Shown here: positions 1 through 4,614 of the stretch, piece after piece
Layout of the letters: each line of letters opens with the position of its first letter
How positions within the stretch are numbered: position 1 is the stretch's first letter
Origin: Paludibacteraceae bacterium
GTDB taxonomy: Bacteria > Bacteroidota > Bacteroidia > Bacteroidales > Paludibacteraceae
Assembly: GCA_017542915.1 (NCBI GenBank)
Contig: JAFXWI010000016.1
Location: forward strand, 1 to 9,963
Reading direction: 5' to 3'
Length of the DNA: 9,963 bases
Translations under genes and position numbers: made by a program
The notes under the pieces: generated by a model
Databases searched by the model: none
What the model was told of the DNA's origin: nothing
The model's input: only the letters and a program-made list of their open reading frames with translations

Positions 1-445
1 CGTAACTGATCTTCAGTGCATATGCGCGACGGAGCTCCTGCTTGATATCAGCGATGATACCCATGCGGGTCTCTTTGTCCGCCTTAATCGACACGGTCAT
101 CAAACCCTGCTCGCTCTCTTTCATGGACGAACGCTCGTTGATGATATACTCGCCAATCTCCTTCGTCTCTGCGAAAGCGTCATCGAGTTGGATACGGGTC
201 TCCGCGCCGTACTGCTTGCGGAACTCTGCCGTAGGCGTACCTACGTAGATATAGCGCACAAGCGATTTCTTCTCCAGCTTCGTCAGCTCAGTCGCCTGCG
301 GGTTCTTGAACTGCACCTTATAGCTAACCTCCTTCATAGACGTAACGGACATGAAGAAGAACAGCAGCATGAAGATAATATCCGGAAGTGACGACGTATT
401 CAACGCCGGCATTTCACGCTTCTCATTTCTACGAATCTTTGCCAT
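1..445 (-). CDS. exbD: ExbD/TolR-family biopolymer transport protein (second copy, 3' end off window)
   Basis: I translated this frame by hand from the ATG at 445; 148 codons are visible, open to the left edge, so the C-terminus is missing. The protein starts MAKIRRNEKREMPALN and has a short cytoplasmic N-terminus. One membrane helix (about residues 22-38) follows, starting with SSLPDIIFMLLFFF, then a periplasmic domain. Asp22 at the helix entrance matches the proton-pathway aspartate that is essential in E. coli ExbD (family knowledge). The periplasmic part holds SIKADKETRMGIIADIK, the usual ExbD strand-helix segment. The start lies one base after the stop of the upstream exbD, so the two are almost certainly co-translated. 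ExbD works with ExbB in the inner membrane to pass proton-motive force to TonB. It differs clearly from the first copy, so the pair is not a recent duplication. Typical ExbD length suggests only a few residues are missing. Confidence 0.93.
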   Translation of the reverse strand, partial: MAKIRRNEKREMPALNTSSLPDIIFMLLFFFMSVTSMKEVSYKVQFKNPQATELTKLEKKSLVRYIYVGTPTAEFRKQYGAETRIQLDDAFAETKEIGEYIINERSSMKESEQGLMTVSIKADKETRMGIIADIKQELRRAYALKISY

Positions 446-446
446 G

Positions 447-1025
447 TTAGTTACCGTAATTTTTAGGTTCAGCCTCCGAGATCTTCTGAGGATAGATCTT
501 TTGGATCTGTTTCTGTTGATCCTCTTCTAACTCGTTATAAGCTTTGTGGAAATACTTCTGCGCGCACTCTTCACGCAATTCATTATATGCCGCTACGAGT
601 TCATTCTGAACGTCCAAATACGCCTGATACTGGGTATCCACGTCGTTCTGGACAGAGATCACGTGATCCTTGGTGTACTTAACGACACCGAACGGAGCAC
701 CGAAGTCCTCTTCGAACAATTTCGGATAGTAATCCGCGTTATTCTCGTTCTTAATGAATTCCTTAGCGCGTTCGCGAAGTTGCTTCACATCCATCAACTG
801 GCCTTGCACCATCAACTGGTTCGCGGAGTTAATCTTCACTACCAGCAGGTTGCGCTTGTTAATATCCTTATCCTCTATCTTCTGATCGGGAGGAATAGGC
901 GCAGGCAGACGGCGAGCCAGTCCTTGGTTTACATCCATAGAGGTGGTCACCAAGAAGAAAATCAGCAACAGGAACGAGATGTCGGCCATGGAGCTGGCGT
1001 TGATCTGTGGGATTTTCTTTGCCAT
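447..1025 (-). CDS. exbD: ExbD/TolR-family biopolymer transport protein (first copy, long form)
   Basis: A complete 192-residue protein. The N-terminus MAKKIPQINASSMAD leads into a single hydrophobic helix (about residues 16-30, ISFLLLIFFLVTTSM). Asp15 sits in the position of the conserved functional aspartate of ExbD. The periplasmic domain includes LLVVKINSANQLMVQG, typical of the family. It is longer than classical ExbD (about 140 residues). The extra part is a charged segment from about residue 95 to the end, rich in Glu, Gln, Tyr and Lys and likely helical (VQNELVAAYNELREECAQ). I know similar extended ExbD proteins from Bacteroidota, ending in an IYPQKISEAEPKNYG-like tail, so the extension is a lineage trait rather than a fusion. 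The start is 12 bases after the upstream membrane-protein gene and the stop is one base before the next exbD. Expected role: stator/proton-channel partner of ExbB, powering TonB. Confidence 0.95.
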   Translation of the reverse strand: MAKKIPQINASSMADISFLLLIFFLVTTSMDVNQGLARRLPAPIPPDQKIEDKDINKRNLLVVKINSANQLMVQGQLMDVKQLRERAKEFIKNENNADYYPKLFEEDFGAPFGVVKYTKDHVISVQNDVDTQYQAYLDVQNELVAAYNELREECAQKYFHKAYNELEEDQQKQIQKIYPQKISEAEPKNYGN

Positions 1026-1037
1026 GATAAATGTGAT

Positions 1038-1517
1038 TTACTTCGACAGTTTTTTGGTGTAAATTATACCCCAAATCATCGTACAAATAGTAGCGGTGAT
1101 CAGGAAATAGCAAGCGTAGATAACAGCATCAGCCAACTGTGCCCAAGCGCCTTCGTTGTCCGTACCTTCATAGCCGATGATATTGATTTTCTCCGGGCTA
1201 CCGAGGAACCAGCAGAGGAGCGCCAGAACTACGAAACCGGTTACAACACCCAGCGTGGTGTATGCTTTCTTGCGGTTCGTCTTCCAGTTATTAGCAAACT
1301 CTACGCATACTACTGCTAATGTAATGAGGACTACCAACCCAACCAGGATGTAGACCCAGATGAGGAATGCATCGGTGAAACGAGGAATATCCAGGAAATC
1401 ACCGGCAACCTCCAGACTACCGTTGGAGCCACCGAGGAAGAACAACGCGATAAACACGATGCCCAACGCCAGCAGCGACCATAAGGTAATCTTTGGTAAC
1501 ATTTTATAGTTTTTCAT
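1038..1517 (-). CDS. Small polytopic inner-membrane protein of the exbB-exbD operon
   Basis: A 159-residue membrane protein from the ATG at 1517. A TTG nine bases further up (1526) would add three residues but is less likely. Hydrophobic stretches are at about residues 11-29 (LWSLLALGIVFIALFF), 50-72 (AFLIWVYILVGLVVLITLAV), 88-104 (LGVVTGFVVLALLCWFLG) and 130-152 (AVIYACYFLITATICTMIWG), giving about four helices. A basic loop (NNWKTNRKK) lies between helices 2 and 3, and the C-terminus is YTKKLSK. I do not recognise a named domain. It has no ExbB or ExbD signature. Its place between exbB and exbD, with 12 bases to exbD, suggests it is part of or assists the TonB energising complex; I recall an uncharacterised membrane gene at this spot in other Bacteroidota. 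The function is unknown and the link to the Exb complex is inferred from position. Confidence 0.88.
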   Translation of the reverse strand: MKNYKMLPKITLWSLLALGIVFIALFFLGGSNGSLEVAGDFLDIPRFTDAFLIWVYILVGLVVLITLAVVCVEFANNWKTNRKKAYTTLGVVTGFVVLALLCWFLGSPEKINIIGYEGTDNEGAWAQLADAVIYACYFLITATICTMIWGIIYTKKLSK

Positions 1518-1530
1518 ATTGCTCAAAAAA

Positions 1531-1544
1531 GTTTAAAATTAAAC
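1531..1544. repeat. Short AT-rich inverted repeat before the membrane-protein gene
   Basis: GTTTAA (1531-1536) and TTAAAC (1539-1544) form a perfect inverted repeat around two A bases. It lies about 14 bases upstream of the ATG at 1517 (minus strand). It could be a weak hairpin or a protein site, but six mostly A/T pairs can arise by chance in such AT-rich spacer DNA. Confidence 0.3.
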
Positions 1545-1571
1545 ATTAGCATTCAGCTATCAGCTTTCAGC
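1544..1571 (-). repeat. Heptamer short tandem repeat (GCTGAWW) in the exbB downstream gap
   Basis: Read on the minus strand, four successive 7-base units are GCTGAAA, GCTGATA, GCTGAAT and GCTAATG. They sit in the gap between the exbB stop (1600) and the next gene (1517). The units share GCT and mostly GCTGA, so this is a degenerate heptamer microsatellite. It is noncoding. The 28 bases between it and exbB (1572-1599) hold nothing I recognise. Confidence 0.7.
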
Positions 1572-1599
1572 TTATTTCTTAGCCACAAGGGCACGATAG

Positions 1600-2415
1600 T
1601 TACTTTTTCTGAGCAGCGTCGTACTCTACTACGATATCGAGCAGGCTAATCGAACTGTCCTCCATTTCGTTAACCAGACCCTCGATGAGGCTGAGGATGT
1701 AGTTGTAGAACAATTGAAGAACGATAGCAATGATCAAACCGAGCAACGTGGTCAACAGAGCCACCTTGATACCGCCGGCAACGACTGTAGCGGAGATATC
1801 ACCTACCTGCTGGATCTTATCGAAAGCCTCGATCATACCGATGATGGTTCCCAAGAAACCGAGAGACGGAGCGATGGAGATGAAGAGCGAAATCCAGGAG
1901 AGGTTCTTCTCAAGCAAACCGAGCTGAACGCCACCATAAGAAGCAACCGTCTTCTCTACAACGTCAATACCCTCATCGTAGCGGCTCAGACCTTGATAGA
2001 AGATCGATGCAACAGGACCACGCGTGTTGCGGCAAACCTCCAGCGCTTTCTCGATACCACCTTCTTTCAGAGCAGCCTCAATATTAGCGAGCAGCTCCTT
2101 GGTGTTGGTCTTGCTAAGCGACAGATAGATAATACGCTCGATACAGAGCGCCAAACCAAATACCAAAGTAACGAGGGTAAGAGCCATGAAGCCTGCACCA
2201 CCTTCGATAAACTTCGTCTTAAGCGTCTTGTGAAGAGCTACCAGACCGCCGTCCTCTGCCGGAGCCTCTGCTACTTCCTCAGCTACCGGAGCAGCCTCGT
2301 CTACTTGTTCAACAGCAGCTTCTTCAACAGCAGCTGCTTCTTCTTGTGCCATCATCACTGCGCTACCAAAGGTAAGCATTGCCAGCACGGTAAGGGTTGC
2401 AAATACTTTTTTCAT
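1600..2415 (-). CDS. exbB: ExbB/TolQ/MotA-family proton channel protein
   Basis: A complete 271-residue protein. Residues 1-23 look like a signal peptide or extra N-terminal helix (MKKVFATLTVLAMLTFGSAV). A 30-residue Ala/Glu-rich, lysine-free stretch follows (about 24-55). Three core helices come next: about 74-98 (MALTLVTLVFGLALCIERIIYL), 173-198 (WISLFISIAPSLGFLGTIIGM) and 209-241 (VVAGGIKVALLTTLLGLIIAIV). The APSLGFLGTIIGMIEAF segment and the GGIKVALLTTLLGL segment are the diagnostic MotA_TolQ_ExbB motifs lining the proton path. A cytoplasmic domain lies between helices 1 and 2. ExbB forms the inner-membrane motor with ExbD and energises TonB-dependent receptors. An N-terminal signal plus acidic linker is seen in several long ExbB proteins. 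It is the first protein gene of the exb operon, and I see no promoter match in the 82 bases up to tRNA-Ser. Confidence 0.95.
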   Translation of the reverse strand: MKKVFATLTVLAMLTFGSAVMMAQEEAAAVEEAAVEQVDEAAPVAEEVAEAPAEDGGLVALHKTLKTKFIEGGAGFMALTLVTLVFGLALCIERIIYLSLSKTNTKELLANIEAALKEGGIEKALEVCRNTRGPVASIFYQGLSRYDEGIDVVEKTVASYGGVQLGLLEKNLSWISLFISIAPSLGFLGTIIGMIEAFDKIQQVGDISATVVAGGIKVALLTTLLGLIIAIVLQLFYNYILSLIEGLVNEMEDSSISLLDIVVEYDAAQKK

Positions 2416-2473
2416 GAGATAAAAATTTGTTAGTTAGTATTTTTGTTTGTTGTCTAATTTACGTCCTTCGACG

Positions 2474-2494
2474 AGGGATTTCTTCATAATCCCC
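2474..2494 (-). other. Hairpin between tRNA-Ser and exbB
   Basis: On the minus strand GGGGATT (2494-2488) and AATCCCT (2480-2474) can pair as a 7-bp stem (one G-U) with a 7-base loop. It begins four bases after the tRNA-Ser 3' end. No T-run follows, so it does not look like an intrinsic terminator. It could instead mark the tRNA 3' processing site or shield the exbB leader. Confidence 0.45.
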
Positions 2495-2497
2495 TTG

Positions 2498-2585
2498 CGG
2501 AGAGACGGGGATTCGAACCCCGGAAACCCTTTTGGAGTTTACACGCTTTCCAGGCGTGCCTCTTCAACCACTCGAGCATCTCTCC
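2498..2585 (-). tRNA. tRNA-Ser, anticodon GGA
   Basis: An 88-base class II tRNA on the minus strand. Acceptor stem GGAGAGA (2585-2579) pairs with TCTCTCC (2505-2499). The D-arm is CTC/GAG around GAGTGGTTGAA. The anticodon stem CACGC/GCGTG encloses loop CTGGAAA, putting anticodon GGA at 2551-2549, which reads UCC and UCU. A long variable arm (AAACTC/GGGTTT around CAAAA) is typical of serine tRNAs. The T-arm is CGGGG-TTCGAAT-CCCCG. The discriminator base is G at 2498, as expected for Ser. The 3' CCA is not encoded (CAA follows) and must be added by nucleotidyltransferase. Its own promoter lies at 2646-2676. Downstream, exbB begins after 82 bases on the same strand. Confidence 0.97.
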
Positions 2586-2587
2586 TT

Positions 2588-2626
2588 GCGCATTTTTTTG
2601 CGCCACAGAACCACCGCTTAGGCGGT
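2588..2626 (-). other. Two small hairpins in the tRNA-Ser 5' leader
   Basis: Two inverted repeats lie between the presumed transcription start (about 2641) and the tRNA 5' end. One is ACCGC (2613-2617) with GCGGT (2622-2626) around a 4-base loop. The other is GCGCA (2588-2592) with TGCGC (2599-2603) around a run of six T (plus strand). The second ends two bases from the mature tRNA 5' end. They may help leader folding or RNase P processing; the role is inferred. Confidence 0.45.
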
Positions 2627-2645
2627 AGTACATCAAATTCGGCTA

Positions 2646-2676
2646 CAAAAGTACTACAAATTATTGATATACGCAA
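2646..2676 (-). promoter_or_regulatory. Bacteroidetes-type promoter for tRNA-Ser (and possibly exbB)
   Basis: On the minus strand TTG (2676-2674), 20 bases, then TACTTTTG (2653-2646) matches the Bacteroidetes primary sigma consensus TTG-N19/21-TAnnTTTG exactly. Transcription would start near 2641, giving a leader of about 55 bases before the tRNA. Confidence 0.8.
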
Positions 2677-2723
2677 GTTTTTTGGAAAATATTTTTTATT
2701 TTCCCATATTTTATGGCTATTAT

Positions 2724-2754
2724 TTGCATATATTAAAAAAATATATTACCTTTG
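2724..2754 (+). promoter_or_regulatory. Bacteroidetes-type promoter for udk
   Basis: TTG (2724-2726), a 20-base A/T-only spacer after its first base, then TACCTTTG (2747-2754) is an exact match to TTG-N20-TAnnTTTG. Transcription should start around 2758-2761, leaving a leader of about 20 bases before the udk ATG at 2781. The -33 elements of this and the divergent tRNA promoter are only about 47 bases apart. Confidence 0.82.
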
Positions 2755-2780
2755 CACCCCGATAAAAAACAATCATCTCT

Positions 2781-3401
2781 ATGTTTATCATCGGCATTGC
2801 GGGAGGTACCGGCTCGGGTAAAACAACGGTAGTAAAAAAACTCATTGAGCGTCTTTCTAAAGGCGAAGTAGTAGTCATTCCTCAAGACTCGTATTACAAG
2901 GATAGCAGCAACGTGCCCGTCGAGGAACGTCAGAATATCAACTTCGACCATCCCGATGCCTTCGATTGGGAATTGCTCAGCAAGCATATCAAGATGCTCA
3001 AGGAAGGAAAGCCGATTGAGCAACCTATCTATTCCTATATTACGTGTACGCGCTCGAAAGAAACGATTCATATCGAGCCGCGCGAAGTGATCGTGGTGGA
3101 GGGAATTATGGCGCTTCGTGAACCCCGCATGCGTGAGCAAATGGACCTGAAAATCTTCGTAGATGCTGATGCGGACGATCGCCTCATACGTGTGATGAAA
3201 CGCGACGTACTCGAGCGCGGACGTACGGCCGAGCAAGTCATAGAACGTTACCAACGCGTACTCAAACCGATGCACGAGCAGTTTATCGAACCCTGTAAGC
3301 GCTATGCCGATGTGATCGTGCCGCAGGGCGGACATAACAACGCAGCTATCAACATGCTGGCGAAGTTCGTCAAACAGCAGCTGCGCGAGAACAAAGATTA
3401 A
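2781..3401 (+). CDS. udk: Uridine kinase
   Basis: A complete 206-residue protein, the normal length for bacterial uridine kinase. It phosphorylates uridine (and cytidine) to UMP/CMP in cytoplasmic pyrimidine salvage. The Walker A loop GGTGSGKTT is at residues 8-16 with Lys14 binding phosphate. IPQDSYYKD (34-41) and NFDHPDAFDW (54-63) are the nucleoside-binding segments of the family. YSYITCTR (84-91) and VVEGIMAL (105-112) follow, then the lid-region arginines in RLIRVMKRDVLERGRT (134-149). The ATG start sits about 20 bases behind the predicted transcription start, so the message has a very short leader. No Shine-Dalgarno is obvious, which is usual for this phylum. The next gene on the strand (a CHR protein) begins 113 bases later and may be read from the same promoter. 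Confidence 0.97.
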   Translation: MFIIGIAGGTGSGKTTVVKKLIERLSKGEVVVIPQDSYYKDSSNVPVEERQNINFDHPDAFDWELLSKHIKMLKEGKPIEQPIYSYITCTRSKETIHIEPREVIVVEGIMALREPRMREQMDLKIFVDADADDRLIRVMKRDVLERGRTAEQVIERYQRVLKPMHEQFIEPCKRYADVIVPQGGHNNAAINMLAKFVKQQLRENKD

Positions 3402-3403
3402 TA

Positions 3404-3517
3404 TACGATTATTAAGATTTTGCGTGTTTTTAGCCTGTCGGGGTAATTACCTGGTCTTGTGCTGGTTGTTACCTGGTTAAGTGCTGTGCAAAAAAATGTA
3501 CGATTTTTAAGATTTTG
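3404..3517 (+). repeat. Imperfect 19-base direct repeat bounding the udk-chrA gap
   Basis: TACGATTATTAAGATTTTG at 3404-3422 recurs as TACGATTTTTAAGATTTTG at 3499-3517 (18 of 19 bases identical, offset 95). The first copy starts two bases after the udk stop. The second ends with the TTG that serves as start codon of the next gene. The two copies thus bracket the whole intergenic space, which also holds an 11-base periodic repeat. Confidence 0.75.
3449..3490 (+). repeat. 11-base phased CTGGT repeat
   Basis: CTGGT occurs at 3451, 3462 and 3473, each 11 bases apart, with a degenerate CTGTG at 3484. Alternate units resemble each other more (TTACCTGGT at 3447 and 3469; GTGCTG at 3459 and 3481), giving a 22-base super-repeat with 15 of 22 positions matching. 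It is noncoding. One unit per helical turn would place all copies on one face of the DNA. Confidence 0.6.
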
Positions 3518-4054
3518 TTTTTCCAACTCTTTTGGACATATCTCAAAATTGGTACCTTCACCCTTGGTGGAGGTTATGCGATGTTACCCCTTATCCAACG
3601 CGAGGTAGTTGATCGCCAAGGATGGATTGACGAAGAGGAATTCTTGAATATGATTGCCCTCGCGCAGGCCGCTCCGGGATTGATAGCCGTCAATTCCGCC
3701 ATCTTTATCGGTTGGCGCATAGGCGGATGGCGCGGTGTAGCCGGTGCGGTCTTAGGCGCCGTTCTTCCGTCCTTTCTCATCATCCTCGCTATCGCGACGG
3801 TCTTTGCCGAATGGAAAGAGCAGCCTGCCGTTGAAGCCGCCTTCAAAGGCATCCGTCCTGCCGTTGTAGCACTCATCGCGGCGCCCTTGGTGAAGATGGC
3901 GCGGGCTGCAAAGATCTCATGGCTGACGCTCCTCATTCCTATTGCCGCGGCCTTACTTATCTGGCTCGGACACGTCAATCCCGTGTGGGTCATTCTCGCC
4001 ACGATCATCATCACCCTCGTCATCGTGGATATCGTAGAAAGGAGGCGGAAATGA
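3515..4054 (+). CDS. chrA: Chromate transporter family (CHR domain) protein, first half of pair
   Basis: A 179-residue membrane protein with one CHR domain, the short form of the family (the classical long form carries two). Diagnostic features are KIGTFTLGGGYAMLPLIQRE (11-30), QAAPGLIAVNSAIFIGWRIG (51-70) and VLPSFLIILAIATV (83-96). Further hydrophobic stretches run at about 115-126, 136-151 and 155-173. The start is unusual. The frame has no ATG before residue 23, and the only plausible initiator is TTG at 3515, the final codon of a 19-base repeat. Starting there gives the family's normal N-terminus (LFWTYLKIG at residues 5-13). An ATT just before (3512) is an alternative. The stop overlaps the next start as ATGA. 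Short-form CHR pairs probably act together as an anion antiporter; chromate export is the family label, and the real substrate cannot be told from sequence. Confidence 0.88.
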   Translation: MFFQLFWTYLKIGTFTLGGGYAMLPLIQREVVDRQGWIDEEEFLNMIALAQAAPGLIAVNSAIFIGWRIGGWRGVAGAVLGAVLPSFLIILAIATVFAEWKEQPAVEAAFKGIRPAVVALIAAPLVKMARAAKISWLTLLIPIAAALLIWLGHVNPVWVILATIIITLVIVDIVERRRK

Positions 4055-4614
4055 TCTACTTACAACTCTTCCTCTCGTTCTTTAAAATCGGCCTCTTCGG
4101 TTTCGGAGGCGGCCTGGCGATTCTGTCTCTCATTGAGATGGAAGTGGAGTCAAACGGCTGGATGAGCCAGCAGGAATTTGTGGATATTGTAGCTGTTAGT
4201 CAGGTCACACCCGGTCCTATCGGCATCAACTGTGCGACATATGTCGGTTATACTGCTGCAGGTTTCTGGGGAAGCGTGTTATCCACTTTTGCCATCGTGC
4301 TCCCGAGCCTGATCATCATGCTCAGTATATGCAAGGCCTATTTCTGGCTCACGAAGCGTTTTCAGGGAAACCCATATTTCGAGCAGACACTCCGCATGCT
4401 TCGTTTCACCGTCATCGGACTTGTCGCATCAGCGGCCTTAATACTGATCAAACCCACCAATTTCATAGATACCGTTTCGTGGATCATCTTTGCGTTGGTG
4501 GCATTCTTTACCGTTCTGCCGAACCTTGTAAAAAACAAGGCGACTGATATCCTCAGTCACCCGATTTTATTAATCATTCTATCCGGTATAGCGGGCTATT
4601 TCATCTACCGCTAA
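4051..4614 (+). CDS. chrA: Chromate transporter family (CHR domain) protein, second half of pair
   Basis: A 187-residue CHR-domain membrane protein, starting at the ATG that overlaps the previous stop by four bases. A longer in-frame start upstream (3919) would lie deep inside the previous gene and give a non-membrane N-terminus, so I reject it. FFKIGLFGFGGGLAILSLIE (10-29) is the signature glycine segment. QVTPGPIGINCATYVGYTAA (51-70) and AIVLPSLIIMLSI (81-93) match the other family motifs. Hydrophobic helices follow at about 120-134, 142-158 and 171-186. The sequence differs clearly from the first half. In studied short-form pairs both proteins are needed and lie in opposite membrane orientation (family knowledge). 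The stop codon overlaps the stop of the convergent helicase gene, leaving no room for a terminator between them. Confidence 0.9.
   Translation: MIYLQLFLSFFKIGLFGFGGGLAILSLIEMEVESNGWMSQQEFVDIVAVSQVTPGPIGINCATYVGYTAAGFWGSVLSTFAIVLPSLIIMLSICKAYFWLTKRFQGNPYFEQTLRMLRFTVIGLVASAALILIKPTNFIDTVSWIIFALVAFFTVLPNLVKNKATDILSHPILLIILSGIAGYFIYR

Noticed and set aside
546..1319. 257-codon open frame on the plus strand
   Set aside because: It lies antisense to exbD and the membrane-protein gene, has no domain-like composition, and the minus-strand frames there have clear family motifs.
1714..2433. 239-codon open frame on the plus strand
   Set aside because: Antisense shadow of exbB; polar, low-complexity translation without motifs.
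2434..2487. 17-codon frame MKKSLVEGRKLDNKQKY between tRNA-Ser and exbB
   Set aside because: Its ATG is in the loop of a hairpin, it has no support beyond an open frame, and such short frames are expected by chance. It could be a leader peptide, but nothing in the sequence supports that.
2474..2494. Intrinsic terminator for tRNA-Ser
   Set aside because: The stem is reasonable, but the bases after it on the minus strand (CGTCGAAGG) contain no T-run.
2733..3335. 200-codon open frame on the minus strand
   Set aside because: Antisense to udk, whose frame has a Walker A loop and full family signature.
3404..3517. CRISPR array or insertion sequence in the udk-chrA gap
   Set aside because: Only two 19-base copies, no unique spacers of regular length, no cas genes, no transposase and no terminal inverted repeats.
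3919..4050. N-terminal extension of the second CHR protein to 3919
   Set aside because: It overlaps the first CHR gene by 136 bases and adds a His/Arg-rich segment foreign to the family; the ATGA overlap start is standard.
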